Below are positions 17,194 to 26,682 of a stretch of 60,464 nt of DNA, piece after piece. A model generated the notes under the pieces. The model made no database searches and had not been told where the DNA came from. It worked only from the letters and a program-made list of their open reading frames with translations. The stretch's first letter is position 1; each line of letters starts with the position of its first letter. A program made the position numbers and the translations under genes. The stretch comes from JBBDQZ01 sp040905705 (GTDB lineage: Bacteria; Bacteroidota; Rhodothermia; Balneolales; Natronogracilivirgulaceae), in the NCBI GenBank assembly GCA_040905705.1, contig JBBDQZ010000002.1:1-60464 (forward strand), given 5' to 3'.

Positions 17194-18453
17194 TCACGCT
17201 TCTTTTCCTGTCCGCTCACTTTCCGGTACTCCCGAAAATACCAGGGATGCCATCACCTCCATACCGGTTTTCATACTTTGTTCATCAACGTTATACTTTG
17301 GATGATGCCAGGAATAGCAGCTGTCGGCTTCGTCGCTACCGCTTCCAAGGAAGAAAAAAGTACCCGGAATGTGCTTCAGATAAAAGGCGAAATCCTCCCC
17401 GGCCATGACAGGCTTTTCGAGCATGTGGATCCGGTCTTTGACCAATTCACATAATATGCGAGTGGTGTCGGGATGGTTGATGACCGGGGGATAACCGGTG
17501 ATCAGTTCTGTTTTTGCTTTTCCACCAACTGTTGCCGCGGAATGTTCAGCGATGCTGGTAATAAGTTCAAAGATCCGGCGGGTCTTCATCTCATCAAAAG
17601 TGCGAATAGTACCTTCAAAGACCGCCTTTTCAGGGATGACATTACGGGCTGTTCCGGCTTCGATCTTACCTACCGTTACTACTGTTGCCTCTATGGGATC
17701 CATATACCGGCTAACAATGGTTTGAAGCTGCTGAATAACCTGCGCAGCAATAACAATCGGGTCCACGGAAAGATGCGGCGCTGCAGCGTGCCCCCCCTTT
17801 CCATGAATTTCAACAACAAATTCAAATGCTGATGCCATCATCGGGCCTTCCCGTATAGCAATCTGCCCAGGCTCAAGACCGGGATACGTATGCAGTCCAA
17901 AAATTTGTTCTACCCCAAGCTCATCAAGAATTCCCGTTTCGGTCAATAAACGACCACCCCCCGGAGGTTTTTCCTCACCGGCCTGAAAGATCAATACAAC
18001 CGTCCCCGGTATGTGTTTCTGTAAATCCGATAACAACCGGGCTGTACCCAGCAAAATGCTCGTATGAACATCGTGACCGCAACAATGTGCCACACCTTCG
18101 TTTTCAGATAGAAAACCCTGTTTGGCATTACCCTGTTCCCGGACAGGCAATGCATCGATATCGGCTCGCAGCGCAATGACACGGTGATTTTCTGTATCCC
18201 GGGAATCTCCGGCCCGTTCACCTTTTAACACCGCCACACACCCGGTTTCACATGGCCGGTGCACCTCATATCCCCAATGATCCAGTTTTTCGACAATCCA
18301 CCGGGTGGTCTCGTATTCCTGAAAACTGAGCTCAGGGTGTCGGTGCATATAACGACGCCAGGACACTACATCCGAATAAATTTCTTCTATTCGCCCGGGT
18401 AATTGTCCGGATATATTTGCCTCTGTTTTATTGCCGGTGTTTTCGAATTTCAT
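17194..18453 (-). CDS. M20 family amidohydrolase (peptidase M20D type)
   Basis: Zinc-type hydrolase of 419 aa in the IAA-amino-acid/hippurate/N-acyl-amino-acid hydrolase group. All expected metal-site pieces are visible: ALRADIDALPV, HCCGHDVH (Cys and His ligands), GEEKPPGGG (Glu ligand and catalytic Glu), GLHTYPGLEPG (His) and a C-terminal HHPKYNVDE. The dimerisation insert contains GKGGHAAAPH, with the conserved His that completes the neighbouring active site. No signal peptide, so it acts in the cytoplasm. It is upstream of the acyl-CoA ligase and BASS genes on the same strand; an acyl-amide split by this enzyme could feed the ligase, but that is inference. Confidence 0.9.
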   Translation of the reverse strand: MKFENTGNKTEANISGQLPGRIEEIYSDVVSWRRYMHRHPELSFQEYETTRWIVEKLDHWGYEVHRPCETGCVAVLKGERAGDSRDTENHRVIALRADIDALPVREQGNAKQGFLSENEGVAHCCGHDVHTSILLGTARLLSDLQKHIPGTVVLIFQAGEEKPPGGGRLLTETGILDELGVEQIFGLHTYPGLEPGQIAIREGPMMASAFEFVVEIHGKGGHAAAPHLSVDPIVIAAQVIQQLQTIVSRYMDPIEATVVTVGKIEAGTARNVIPEKAVFEGTIRTFDEMKTRRIFELITSIAEHSAATVGGKAKTELITGYPPVINHPDTTRILCELVKDRIHMLEKPVMAGEDFAFYLKHIPGTFFFLGSGSDEADSCYSWHHPKYNVDEQSMKTGMEVMASLVFSGVPESERTGKEA

Positions 18454-18575
18454 ATTATGACCATTAGAAGCCTTTATTATAATAGATAACTCATAAACAG
18501 GATCATTAAAATAGATGATTTAAACTCAACGAACTCCTTTAAATTATCATACAAAATTCAAAGACCATACTCATA

Positions 18576-20495
18576 TTATTTTCCGCTTACCATTTCCAAT
18601 ACCTGATTCATCCGTTTGACAAACTCACCCGGTGATGCCAAATCGCCTTGCAGCAATAACGCCCCCTCGTAAAGTTGTCGTGCTATCAATTTCACTTCTT
18701 CGATTTGGCCGGCCTGCTGCATACGGCTCAGATTGCGGATGACCGGATGGGTCGGATTGATCTCAAAGATTCGTTTCGAAGGGCCCATTTTCTGATCCAT
18801 CATTTTCATCATACGCTCTATATGGCTATCCATACCTTCTTTACCGATGGTCAGCGTAACCGGTGAATCTACCAGCCGGCGCGAAGCCACTACATTTTCG
18901 ACATGATCACCGGTCTCTTCCCGAAAGATTTCGATGAGCCTGGTAAGTGCATCGCCTGAAACTTTCTCCTTTTCCTCGTCAGCCTCCACCTCGTCAATAT
19001 CCAGATCTGCTTTTTCGATGCTTTTCAGTGGTTTTTCCATATAATCACCGATACCCGGCACCAGAAAGGCATCTACCGGATCGTCGAGCAGCAGCACTTC
19101 GATCCCTTTCTTGCGGAAATATTCCAGCCGCGGATCTCGCTGTAACTCCTCCAGGTTATCGCCGGAAAGGTAGTAAATCTCCTTTTGGCCTTCGGTCATG
19201 CGTTCCACATAAGTCCTGAGCGCAATGCGATCACCGGGAACGCCGTTTGAAGCCGTTTCGGTGTCCGCTTTACCGGAATTTTCTCTCGTAGCAAGCTCTT
19301 CGACGGTTTTGGTTGAATGAAACCGCATCAACTCGATCAGTCGGTCGCGATTAGCAAAGTCGGAATTAAGCCCGGACTTGAAAAGCGGTCCAAATTCATC
19401 ATAAAACGTTTGAAATTTTTCTGGTTCACTCTCCGCCCAGTACTCGATCATTCCGTAGATTTTACTCACAAGTACATCCCTTATTTTAGCCATCACCGGA
19501 GAATACTGGGTCACTTCACGAGAGACATTTAATGGCAAATCTTCGCTATCTACCAAACCTTCCACAAACCGGAGATATTCCGGCAACAAATCCTTGCAGT
19601 CATCTTGAACGAATACACGGTTGGAGTAGAGTTGCAGCGATTTTAAATTATTTGTGTTAAAAAAATCCGTTTTTGCCTTTCGGGGCACAAAAATGAGTGC
19701 CTTAAAATTCATTCTCCCTTCCATAGCCAGGTGCAGGTGATCAAGTGGCTCCTGAAAGTCGTTGGAGATAAATTTATAGAACTCATTGAGTTCCTCTTCT
19801 GTTACTTCTTTTTTGCTTTTATGCCAGAGCGCTCCTTTGGAGTTTACCTCCTCGCCATTCACCAGAATGGAATAGTCAACAAAATTAGAATATTTCCGGA
19901 TGAGCTGCTTGATACGCTCCGGCGTGGCGAACTTTTTATACTCATCCTTGAACCGGAAGGCGATCCGGGTACCACGCTCAACCCGTTCGATTTCCTCTAT
20001 CTCGAACGTGCCCTGGCCATCGGAAATCCATCGCCATCCTTTCTGGCCCGGATCGGCATGACGCGTTTCCACTGTTATTTCGTCCGTCACCATAAATGCC
20101 GAATAGAATCCTACGCCAAACTGGCCGATCATGTTGCCGTCCAGCTTGCTTTTCTGTTCTTTGAGCTGTTGAATGAACTCCATCGTACCCGAACCGGCAA
20201 CCGTTCCAAGCCGCTCGGTCAGGTCTTCAAAGGCCATCCCGATGCCGGTATCCTCGATACTGAACGCCTTCGTCTTCTCGTCCACCTCAATTTTGATTTG
20301 ATGTGGCAGTTTGGGCGATTGTACCTTTTCGCTGGTTATCTGTTTAAATCGTACTTTATTGAGTGCGTCTGAGGCATTTGAAATAAGCTCCCGGAGAAAT
20401 ACTTCCGGATTTGTATAGAGTGAGTTGACAATCAAATGAAGCAACTGCTTCATTTCAGCTTTGAATTCAAATTGTTGTCGTTTTGTCTTGGTCAT
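18576..20495 (-). CDS. htpG: molecular chaperone HtpG (Hsp90)
   Basis: ATP-dependent Hsp90 chaperone of 639 aa. The GHKL ATP site at the N-terminus is clear: FLRELISNASDALNKVR near 37-53, EDTGIGMAFEDL near 97-108 and GQFGVGFYSAFMV near 144-156. The middle domain has the NRVFVQDD and GLVDSEDLPLNVSRE stretches, with the ATP-sensing Arg region nearby. The C-terminal dimerisation part ends near EMVSGK without the eukaryotic MEEVD tail. An acidic insert (VEADEEKEKVSGD) sits between middle and C-terminal domains. The upstream hydrolase gene ends 37 bases before the start, so read-through from that operon is possible. Regulatory sites not recognised. Confidence 0.96.
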   Translation of the reverse strand: MTKTKRQQFEFKAEMKQLLHLIVNSLYTNPEVFLRELISNASDALNKVRFKQITSEKVQSPKLPHQIKIEVDEKTKAFSIEDTGIGMAFEDLTERLGTVAGSGTMEFIQQLKEQKSKLDGNMIGQFGVGFYSAFMVTDEITVETRHADPGQKGWRWISDGQGTFEIEEIERVERGTRIAFRFKDEYKKFATPERIKQLIRKYSNFVDYSILVNGEEVNSKGALWHKSKKEVTEEELNEFYKFISNDFQEPLDHLHLAMEGRMNFKALIFVPRKAKTDFFNTNNLKSLQLYSNRVFVQDDCKDLLPEYLRFVEGLVDSEDLPLNVSREVTQYSPVMAKIRDVLVSKIYGMIEYWAESEPEKFQTFYDEFGPLFKSGLNSDFANRDRLIELMRFHSTKTVEELATRENSGKADTETASNGVPGDRIALRTYVERMTEGQKEIYYLSGDNLEELQRDPRLEYFRKKGIEVLLLDDPVDAFLVPGIGDYMEKPLKSIEKADLDIDEVEADEEKEKVSGDALTRLIEIFREETGDHVENVVASRRLVDSPVTLTIGKEGMDSHIERMMKMMDQKMGPSKRIFEINPTHPVIRNLSRMQQAGQIEEVKLIARQLYEGALLLQGDLASPGEFVKRMNQVLEMVSGK

Positions 20496-20531
20496 TATTG
20501 ATTTTATTTTATTTCCAGATTTTCAAAGATA

Positions 20532-22190
20532 TCACTTCCTGAGAAATTCTACTTCCCTTGCGCGGCCTGTTGATACTACAAATCCCTGGATTCCGCCCGT
20601 ATCATCGCGCTGAAAAACAAATTCCCAGGATGAAATACTCCATTTGTCGTGAGCATCCTCGGTCATAAAACCATTTGGATGGAGTCTTCGGTGCAGTTTT
20701 AGCCCACCGTTCTCCACGGTAAGCGTGTATTCCACCTGAAGTTCCTCATTGTAATACGTTCCACTATAAGGAGACAGATAAGACTCGAATCTCTCTCTCA
20801 GAAGCAGCCTGGCGATTGAACGGTTTTTATCACCGGGATCGGCGTCTTCCCGGTTGCAAAGTGTCACCACCGCCAGTCCATGCTCCGGAAACCGTCGTAC
20901 ATCGGTTTTGAAACCCATAAAACTTCCGAAATATCCCTGCATACTTACCCCCTGCCAGGTTTCCAGCTGCAGACCCATCCCATAATCGATGGTGTCTCCG
21001 TTGACAACCGTACGTTCCGTCATGATTTGTCTCAGGTGTTGAAAATCTTCTGATCTATTTCGAAGTGCATCCTGCTTGTCCGGGGATGTCTCTTCCCTGT
21101 CGTTCATCTTCCACTGTTGTTCGCGGGAGCCCTCCTGTAACCCGGTCCCTGTTTTCTTTCTCCGGCTTGTGCTGTCTTGAAAATCATAGTGTCCACTCCA
21201 GAAAGCCTCCCAATGCCTCCAGTCCCTCAAGCTGGAATAGAGTCCGCCTGGACCCACTCCCTGAAAATTACTCCGATACGTCTGGCGAAAAGCGGAGCCG
21301 GATTCCGTCGGTGCATAACTGATTACCCGGTTCGGAATAACCCGGTACCGGTCGTTATGGAAATGGGTGGCGGCCATGCCGAGTGGTTTCAGTAATTCTT
21401 TTTCGACAAACACCGAAAAATCGTCACCGGAGACAACCTCAACAAGCTTGGCCAATATCGTGTAACCACTATTGGTAAAGCTGAAACGCGACCCGGCCGT
21501 ATGTTTTAATGATTCGCCGTTTTTAATCACAGATACATAGTCGTCGAGATTCATTACGTTGCTCAGAGAAATGCCGGCAATCTCCATCAAGTCATAGAGG
21601 TCAGGCAAACCCGAAGTATGATTGAACAGGTGTTTTACACGCACCTCCTCTGCCCATGCGGGCCAGTCTTCCAGATACCCGGACACTTTCGCTTCACGAT
21701 TCAACTCGCCACGAACGATCAGTAATCCGGCTGCCGCAGCCGTTACCTGCTTCGACACTGAAGCCATATAAAAGGTCGATGAATCGCTCAATGGAATTCC
21801 ATAATCCAGATTAGCCATACCGAAAGCCCCGTGGTAGCGCGTTTTTCCATTACGATACACCGCGACCACACATCCCGGGGCATCCTCAGTGTCATATTCC
21901 CTGTAAAGCTCATAAATTTCAGCATACAACGTATCTTCGGGTTGTATTACCTCAACTTGTTGATCCTGTTCATCATCAACCTGGCTATTTTCTTGCACCT
22001 CCTCCGGCACGATTTCGTTTTGAATATCCTCCGAAGAATCTTTACCCGGATCGGACAACTTCTCTTGTGTATCTACCGAACATGAAATCAGGAAAAGGCC
22101 CGCCATACACGGCAAGACAAAACCGCCGTATGCTGTAGCACAAAACGACACAGAAAAAAAACGAATGGGGAAATGACTTGTAAATTTCAT
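20532..22190 (-). CDS. serine beta-lactamase-fold lipoprotein with degenerate catalytic motifs
   Basis: Lipoprotein of the class C beta-lactamase/DD-peptidase fold. From the ATG at 22190 a long signal ends in LFLISC (Cys37), followed by an acidic linker of about 50 residues. The nucleophile motif SVSK is intact (Ser144, Lys147). The second motif, normally Y-x-N, reads FTN at 238-240, and the third, normally H-x-G, reads YFG in GYFGSFMGF. It also has a roughly 45-residue charged insert absent from its neighbour (KTGTGLQEGSREQQW...). An in-frame ATG at 22274 overlaps the upstream gene by 4 bases and is an alternative start. Paired with the intact paralogue it may be a regulatory or binding partner. 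Confidence 0.85.
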   Translation of the reverse strand: MKFTSHFPIRFFSVSFCATAYGGFVLPCMAGLFLISCSVDTQEKLSDPGKDSSEDIQNEIVPEEVQENSQVDDEQDQQVEVIQPEDTLYAEIYELYREYDTEDAPGCVVAVYRNGKTRYHGAFGMANLDYGIPLSDSSTFYMASVSKQVTAAAAGLLIVRGELNREAKVSGYLEDWPAWAEEVRVKHLFNHTSGLPDLYDLMEIAGISLSNVMNLDDYVSVIKNGESLKHTAGSRFSFTNSGYTILAKLVEVVSGDDFSVFVEKELLKPLGMAATHFHNDRYRVIPNRVISYAPTESGSAFRQTYRSNFQGVGPGGLYSSLRDWRHWEAFWSGHYDFQDSTSRRKKTGTGLQEGSREQQWKMNDREETSPDKQDALRNRSEDFQHLRQIMTERTVVNGDTIDYGMGLQLETWQGVSMQGYFGSFMGFKTDVRRFPEHGLAVVTLCNREDADPGDKNRSIARLLLRERFESYLSPYSGTYYNEELQVEYTLTVENGGLKLHRRLHPNGFMTEDAHDKWSISSWEFVFQRDDTGGIQGFVVSTGRAREVEFLRK

Positions 22191-22270
22191 TGTTCTGGCA
22201 TTTGATAAATAATTTCGCTTTTCACTTGAATCAGAAAATTTCAAGGCGGCGGATGCGGAAAGTGTCCTGA

Positions 22271-23776
22271 TCATTTACGTCGAAAGGTAATTTCCCCGGT
22301 GCCCGGAGCCTCAATGGTAAGCCGGTCGATGCGATTGCCGGAACCCCGTTTAAACCGGATATCCCACTGTTCGACCCTGAAACGGTCATTATCCTGCCAG
22401 AGCATTCTCAAAGGCTCTGGCTGAATAGGTGGCAGCTCATCGCCACTCCGCCGCAAATAGAGATCTCCTTCTTTAAGCGACACTTCGAACTCAGCGGCAA
22501 GAGACTCATTATAATACACTGCCGGATAAGTGCGAAACTGATCTTCAAAATAATCCCTCAGAAAGAGGTCGGCAATCTGATACGCATATATGGCCGGATT
22601 AATGTCACTTTGGTTGCAAAAGACGATCACAGAGAAATTGTACCTCGGAAAACGCAGGTATTGGGATCGAAACCCCATGTAACTGCCTCCATGCCCAATC
22701 GTTGCAAGGGATTTATAACGGTTGAGCCGGAGCCCCGCTGCATAATTAATTATGTTGCCTTGACTGGTAACACCCGGCCGGGTTAGTTTTTCATTGAAAT
22801 CTTCAAGATGCGAGAGATTAGTAATAAAGTTGGCATCCCATTTGGCAAAATCCTTAATGGTGGTGAAAAGGCCTCGCGCTCCGACACGATCCATATTGCC
22901 TCGATAAAATTGTCCGGAACCATACGGCCTCGGCAGGTAACTGATAACCCGATTTGGCACTACCAATTCGGTATCATCGTGCCAATGGGTGGCATTCATA
23001 CCTATCGGTTCAAAAAAATGTCTGTGTGTGTATTCACGGAGGCTCAGGCCGGTGATCTTTCTGACAAGTACCGAAATCAGGAAATATCCGCTGTTGCTGT
23101 ACAGGTGCTGACTCCCCGGCTCGAAATTGAGACGCTGCTGTCGACCAAACATAGCCAATGCCTGTTCACTGGTGGTGGTAGGGTCGAGCCCGACATCGGC
23201 GAGTGAAAGCAGATTATAAATATCCCGAATTCCTGAAGTGTGATAGATAATATGCCGGGCGGTGACTGGCCTTTCAAATTCAGGAAGTTCCGGAATATAG
23301 GTACGCAGGTCTTTATCAAGATCAAGCAAGCCTTGCTGTTCCAACATCAACAACGAAGCGGCAGCAAACTGCTTGGAAATGGAAGCCACCATAAAGCGGG
23401 AATCAGGCCGAATCGGAATATTGTAATCAAGATTAGCGATGCCATAACCGGCGGTAAATACAAGTTCGCCTTCATCTACAACACCGACCGCACAACCTGG
23501 GGAATTTGGCCGGTTGAATGCAAAAAAAATACTGTCGAGATCCGATGGTGAGACATGACTGTATTTTGAATTCAGATCGGCCTTTTTATTTACACGAAGA
23601 TCGGGAACAAAAGCTGTTCCGGTGCCGGATGAGGCTTTTGTTTCTATTCCGGAGCCTGGATTTAATTCTGATCCCGGCCCGGATTCTGCCTTGTCCAAGG
23701 TCCCAATCCCGGATCCGGAATAGCCGGCCGGAACAACAAAAAATAACAGAAATGCAAACAAACTGTATTTCACCAT
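22271..23776 (-). CDS. secreted serine hydrolase, class C beta-lactamase fold
   Basis: Exported hydrolase of 501 aa in the beta-lactamase class C/DD-peptidase/esterase family. Residues 1-20 are a signal peptide (MVKYSLFAFLLFFVVPAGYS). A low-complexity Gly/Ser linker follows (repeats of GSGI and SGTGT up to about 55). All three catalytic motifs are intact: SISK (Ser132, Lys135), YSN (226-228) and HGG (362-364). The C-terminal 100 residues form an extra domain of beta strands, as in many family members of unknown substrate. It is directly upstream of a degenerate paralogue on the same strand. Substrate unknown: candidates are D-amino peptides, esters or beta-lactams. Confidence 0.88.
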   Translation of the reverse strand: MVKYSLFAFLLFFVVPAGYSGSGIGTLDKAESGPGSELNPGSGIETKASSGTGTAFVPDLRVNKKADLNSKYSHVSPSDLDSIFFAFNRPNSPGCAVGVVDEGELVFTAGYGIANLDYNIPIRPDSRFMVASISKQFAAASLLMLEQQGLLDLDKDLRTYIPELPEFERPVTARHIIYHTSGIRDIYNLLSLADVGLDPTTTSEQALAMFGRQQRLNFEPGSQHLYSNSGYFLISVLVRKITGLSLREYTHRHFFEPIGMNATHWHDDTELVVPNRVISYLPRPYGSGQFYRGNMDRVGARGLFTTIKDFAKWDANFITNLSHLEDFNEKLTRPGVTSQGNIINYAAGLRLNRYKSLATIGHGGSYMGFRSQYLRFPRYNFSVIVFCNQSDINPAIYAYQIADLFLRDYFEDQFRTYPAVYYNESLAAEFEVSLKEGDLYLRRSGDELPPIQPEPLRMLWQDNDRFRVEQWDIRFKRGSGNRIDRLTIEAPGTGEITFRRK

Positions 23777-24120
23777 CGCTTGAGCAACAGAAAGACTGAA
23801 ATTGATTTATAATTTCCGGTTAACATCGTGACGTTCAAAATAACAATATAGAAGGTGCTATAAAAAAGGTGTAAACATACAATTACAAACGATTATTTGT
23901 ATTTTGTCACCTATATTCTGTACCCTTTAACATTACTTATGAATATTAACAAATTAAGTGTTTCCGGTAATTGTCCGGAGTGTTTGCATGGCAACATTTC
24001 ATCCGTTACAAATTTATCCCAAAACTTGAAGTACCTGTATTGAGATTTCAAAATACACGAGTATGATAATTATGGCACAGGAATATGACCTGACATATTG
24101 TATCAGTAAATTATAAACAG
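23777..24120. other. 344-base divergent intergenic region
   Basis: No gene seen between the divergent hydrolase operon and lipB. AT-rich with a few TCCGG repeats near 23960-23980. It must hold promoters for both directions; none is identified with confidence. Confidence 0.4.
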
Positions 24121-24810
24121 ATGGAACCCGTCATCTATACGATTGATCTCGGCGTCATGCCATACAACGAATCCTGGCAATATCAGGAATTGCTCCAGCA
24201 AAAGCTGATCAAGGTTAAACGGGAGCGGACGAGTATAACCCCACCCTCCGGCTATTTACTGTTCGTTGAACATCCACATGTTTACACCGTCGGAAAAAAC
24301 GGTAATTGGGATCATCTTCTTTTCACCGACGACATTCTGGCACAAAAAGGTATTGAGTTAATCAAAACCGACCGTGGTGGTGACATCACCTATCACGGGC
24401 CGGGCCAGATTGTAGGCTATCCAATCCTGGATCTTGAACAATTCGGACTTGGAGTGGCACGTTACGTCGAAAACCTTGAAGAAGTCATCATTCGAACTGC
24501 AGCTTTGTTCAACATCACCGCCAGGCGTATCCCCTCACAACCGGGAGTCTGGGTCGAAAATAATAAACTTTGTGCCCTGGGTATAAAATGTTCGCGTTAT
24601 GTCACCATGCACGGTTTCGCTCTGAATGTACACCCCGACCTTGATTTTTATCGCGGAATCATTCCGTGCGGACTGGACAAAGGTGGCGTAACAAGTTTTG
24701 CGCAACTGCTGCATCATCCTCCTTCTCCTGACCAGGTTCGTAGCCGGCTTTTAAAAGAATTTGAGCAATTGTTTGAATGTCAAACCACTCAAAAACCCGT
24801 CCACTTATGA
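24121..24810 (+). CDS. lipB: octanoyl-[ACP]:protein N-octanoyltransferase
   Basis: Transfers octanoate from acyl carrier protein to the lipoyl domains of 2-oxoacid dehydrogenases and GcvH. The 229 residues include LLFVEHPHVYTVGKNG near 55-70, the active-site stretch RGGDITYHGPGQ near 86-97, GVWVENNKLCALGIKCSRYVT near 141-161, and GIIPCGL, whose Cys is the acyl-thioester residue. The catalytic Lys lies in the ALGIK segment. It is followed 181 bases later by lipA, the next enzyme of the pathway. The two supply lipoate for partners of the lpdA product encoded earlier in the window. Confidence 0.95.
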   Translation: MEPVIYTIDLGVMPYNESWQYQELLQQKLIKVKRERTSITPPSGYLLFVEHPHVYTVGKNGNWDHLLFTDDILAQKGIELIKTDRGGDITYHGPGQIVGYPILDLEQFGLGVARYVENLEEVIIRTAALFNITARRIPSQPGVWVENNKLCALGIKCSRYVTMHGFALNVHPDLDFYRGIIPCGLDKGGVTSFAQLLHHPPSPDQVRSRLLKEFEQLFECQTTQKPVHL

Positions 24811-24991
24811 TTTTCACACGCTTCCATTGAAACAATCAGAACAATATTTTTGGTTTTTTGATAATCTCATCAAAGTACGTTAAGATGAACAAATCCTTTA
24901 CAGCAGTTTCAGAATCGGCTGGTTGTGTGTATTTTATGTGTCTGTTTTTATAATAATTCTACTCATCACTTATTAATACCCGGATTTTTCG

Positions 24992-25915
24992 ATGATCAAA
25001 GAACTTAACGTCATTTCATCTTCCATCATGACTCCACCGGATGGCAACGGTAACAGTCGACAGAGTAAGCGGCGTCCTGAATGGCTCCGCTCTCAAATCC
25101 CGGGCGGAAAGGTGTACAAGAAAATTTCCGGTATTATTGATGACCATTCGCTTCACACTGTTTGCGCCGAAGCCCGCTGTCCTAACATGGCAGAGTGCTG
25201 GAATGCCGGTACCGCCACCTTTATGATCCTCGGAGATGTGTGTACGCGGTCGTGTGGATTTTGCGCTATTAAAACCGGCCGTCCGATGAAAGGGCTGGAC
25301 TGGGACGAACCTAACCGTGTAGTCGATGCTGCCAGGCTGATGGATCTCAAACATGTTGTCATTACATCGGTTAATCGTGACGAACGCAAAGACGGGGGTG
25401 CTCCCATTTTTGCTGAAACTATCCAGAGGTTACGTGAGGAAATTCCCGGCGTAACCATCGAAGTGCTGATCCCTGATTTTCGCGGGCTTTGGGATGCACT
25501 ACAGGTCGTACTTGATACCCGTCCGGAAGTGTTGAATCACAATCTCGAAACCGTTCCCCGCCTATACAGGCGTGTCCGGCCGCAAGCCAAATATAAACGC
25601 TCCCTTGAACTGTTACGCATCTCCAAAGAACAGGGTATGCGCACCAAAACCGGCATCATGGTCGGCCTTGGTGAAACACCTGCTGAAGTTTTTGAAATCA
25701 TGGACGACATAGCTGCTATTGGCGTTAACATCATGACCATCGGCCAGTACATGCAGCCAACCAAAATGCATTTAAATGTTGAAGAATATGTTCATCCTGA
25801 CATGTTTGAATCTTACAAAGAAATCGGAGAGAGCAAGGGCATCGAACATGTAGAAAGCGGTCCTTTTGTGCGATCTTCCTATCATGCCGAAAAACACCTG
25901 GAATCACCGGGTTGA
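24992..25915 (+). CDS. lipA: lipoyl synthase
   Basis: Radical SAM enzyme that inserts two sulfurs into octanoyl groups. The auxiliary [4Fe-4S] cluster is marked by the three cysteines of CAEARCPNMAEC near 57-68, and the radical SAM cluster by CTRSCGFC near 87-94. Further family segments are KHVVITSVNRDERKDGG, HNLETVPRLYRRVRP and the GLGETPAEVFE stretch. A C-terminal SSYHAEKH brings the conserved Ser of the auxiliary cluster (GPFVRSSYHAE). The first ATG (24992) and one at 25028 are both possible. The gene belongs with lipB upstream; plsY follows after 77 bases. Confidence 0.96.
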   Translation: MIKELNVISSSIMTPPDGNGNSRQSKRRPEWLRSQIPGGKVYKKISGIIDDHSLHTVCAEARCPNMAECWNAGTATFMILGDVCTRSCGFCAIKTGRPMKGLDWDEPNRVVDAARLMDLKHVVITSVNRDERKDGGAPIFAETIQRLREEIPGVTIEVLIPDFRGLWDALQVVLDTRPEVLNHNLETVPRLYRRVRPQAKYKRSLELLRISKEQGMRTKTGIMVGLGETPAEVFEIMDDIAAIGVNIMTIGQYMQPTKMHLNVEEYVHPDMFESYKEIGESKGIEHVESGPFVRSSYHAEKHLESPG

Positions 25916-25992
25916 TTCGATTAATAATGATAAATTAACCTACACTATCACTTTCACACTATCTGATCAGGGTTCGTTTACAGAATCACTTT

Positions 25993-26682
25993 ATGCTGTC
26001 ATTTATTGTCATTATCGTTTTAAGTTATCTGCTGGGATCCATACCCACCTCGGTATGGATCGGTAAGCTGGTAAAAAAAGTGGATATCCGTCAACACGGC
26101 AGCGGAAATGCCGGTGCCACGAATACGTTCCGCCTTCTCGGCTGGAAAGCGGGTATGCTGGTGAGCATGATTGATGTCGCCAAAGGTTTTACGGCCGCCT
26201 ATTATATCAGTCAGCTCGGATACCATATGGGTGACGTTCCGGTCTCTCTGGGAGCCTGGGAGACCGATATATTTATGCGGCTAATTGCCGGGGCTGCCGC
26301 CGTAGGTGGACACATGTACCCATTATATGCCCGATTTAGGGGAGGTAAAGGTGTGATCACCGCAGCCGGCATGCTCTACGGGATTGAACCTATATCCATC
26401 ACACTCGCCCTGGCCGTTTTCTTCATTTTGCTGTTTTCCACGCGCTATGTTTCTCTGGGCTCGATCTTATCCTGTTTTTCTTATCCGCTTTTTTTATTAA
26501 TGCTAAAATATGTTTTTGATCACCCTGTGGATGGAAGCCTCATTGTGATCAGTGCGGCAGTGGCTTTAACCATCATTATCAAACATCACGCTAATATCAA
26601 ACGTCTGTTGAAAGGCAACGAAAACCGCATCCGGTCTTTCAAACCTGCGAAAGGCCAATTAAACAGGGAACAATCCTCGTGA
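25993..26682 (+). CDS. plsY: acyl-phosphate:glycerol-3-phosphate acyltransferase
   Basis: Integral inner-membrane enzyme that makes lysophosphatidic acid from acyl-phosphate, the first committed step in phospholipid synthesis. The 229 aa have about 5-6 membrane segments and the three family motifs: SYLLGSIPTSVWIGK near 11-25, HGSGNAGATNTFRLLGWKAG near 34-53, and the RFRGGKGVITAAG glycine-rich motif near 113-125. The protein is somewhat longer than short homologues because of an insert around 75-95. Its last codons overlap the gpsA start by 4 bases, showing translational coupling: gpsA supplies its acceptor substrate, sn-glycerol 3-phosphate. Confidence 0.95.
   Translation: MLSFIVIIVLSYLLGSIPTSVWIGKLVKKVDIRQHGSGNAGATNTFRLLGWKAGMLVSMIDVAKGFTAAYYISQLGYHMGDVPVSLGAWETDIFMRLIAGAAAVGGHMYPLYARFRGGKGVITAAGMLYGIEPISITLALAVFFILLFSTRYVSLGSILSCFSYPLFLLMLKYVFDHPVDGSLIVISAAVALTIIIKHHANIKRLLKGNENRIRSFKPAKGQLNREQSS

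Noticed and set aside
19731..20372. 213-codon plus-strand frame inside htpG
   Set aside because: Shadow of a conserved gene on the other strand; no domain of its own.
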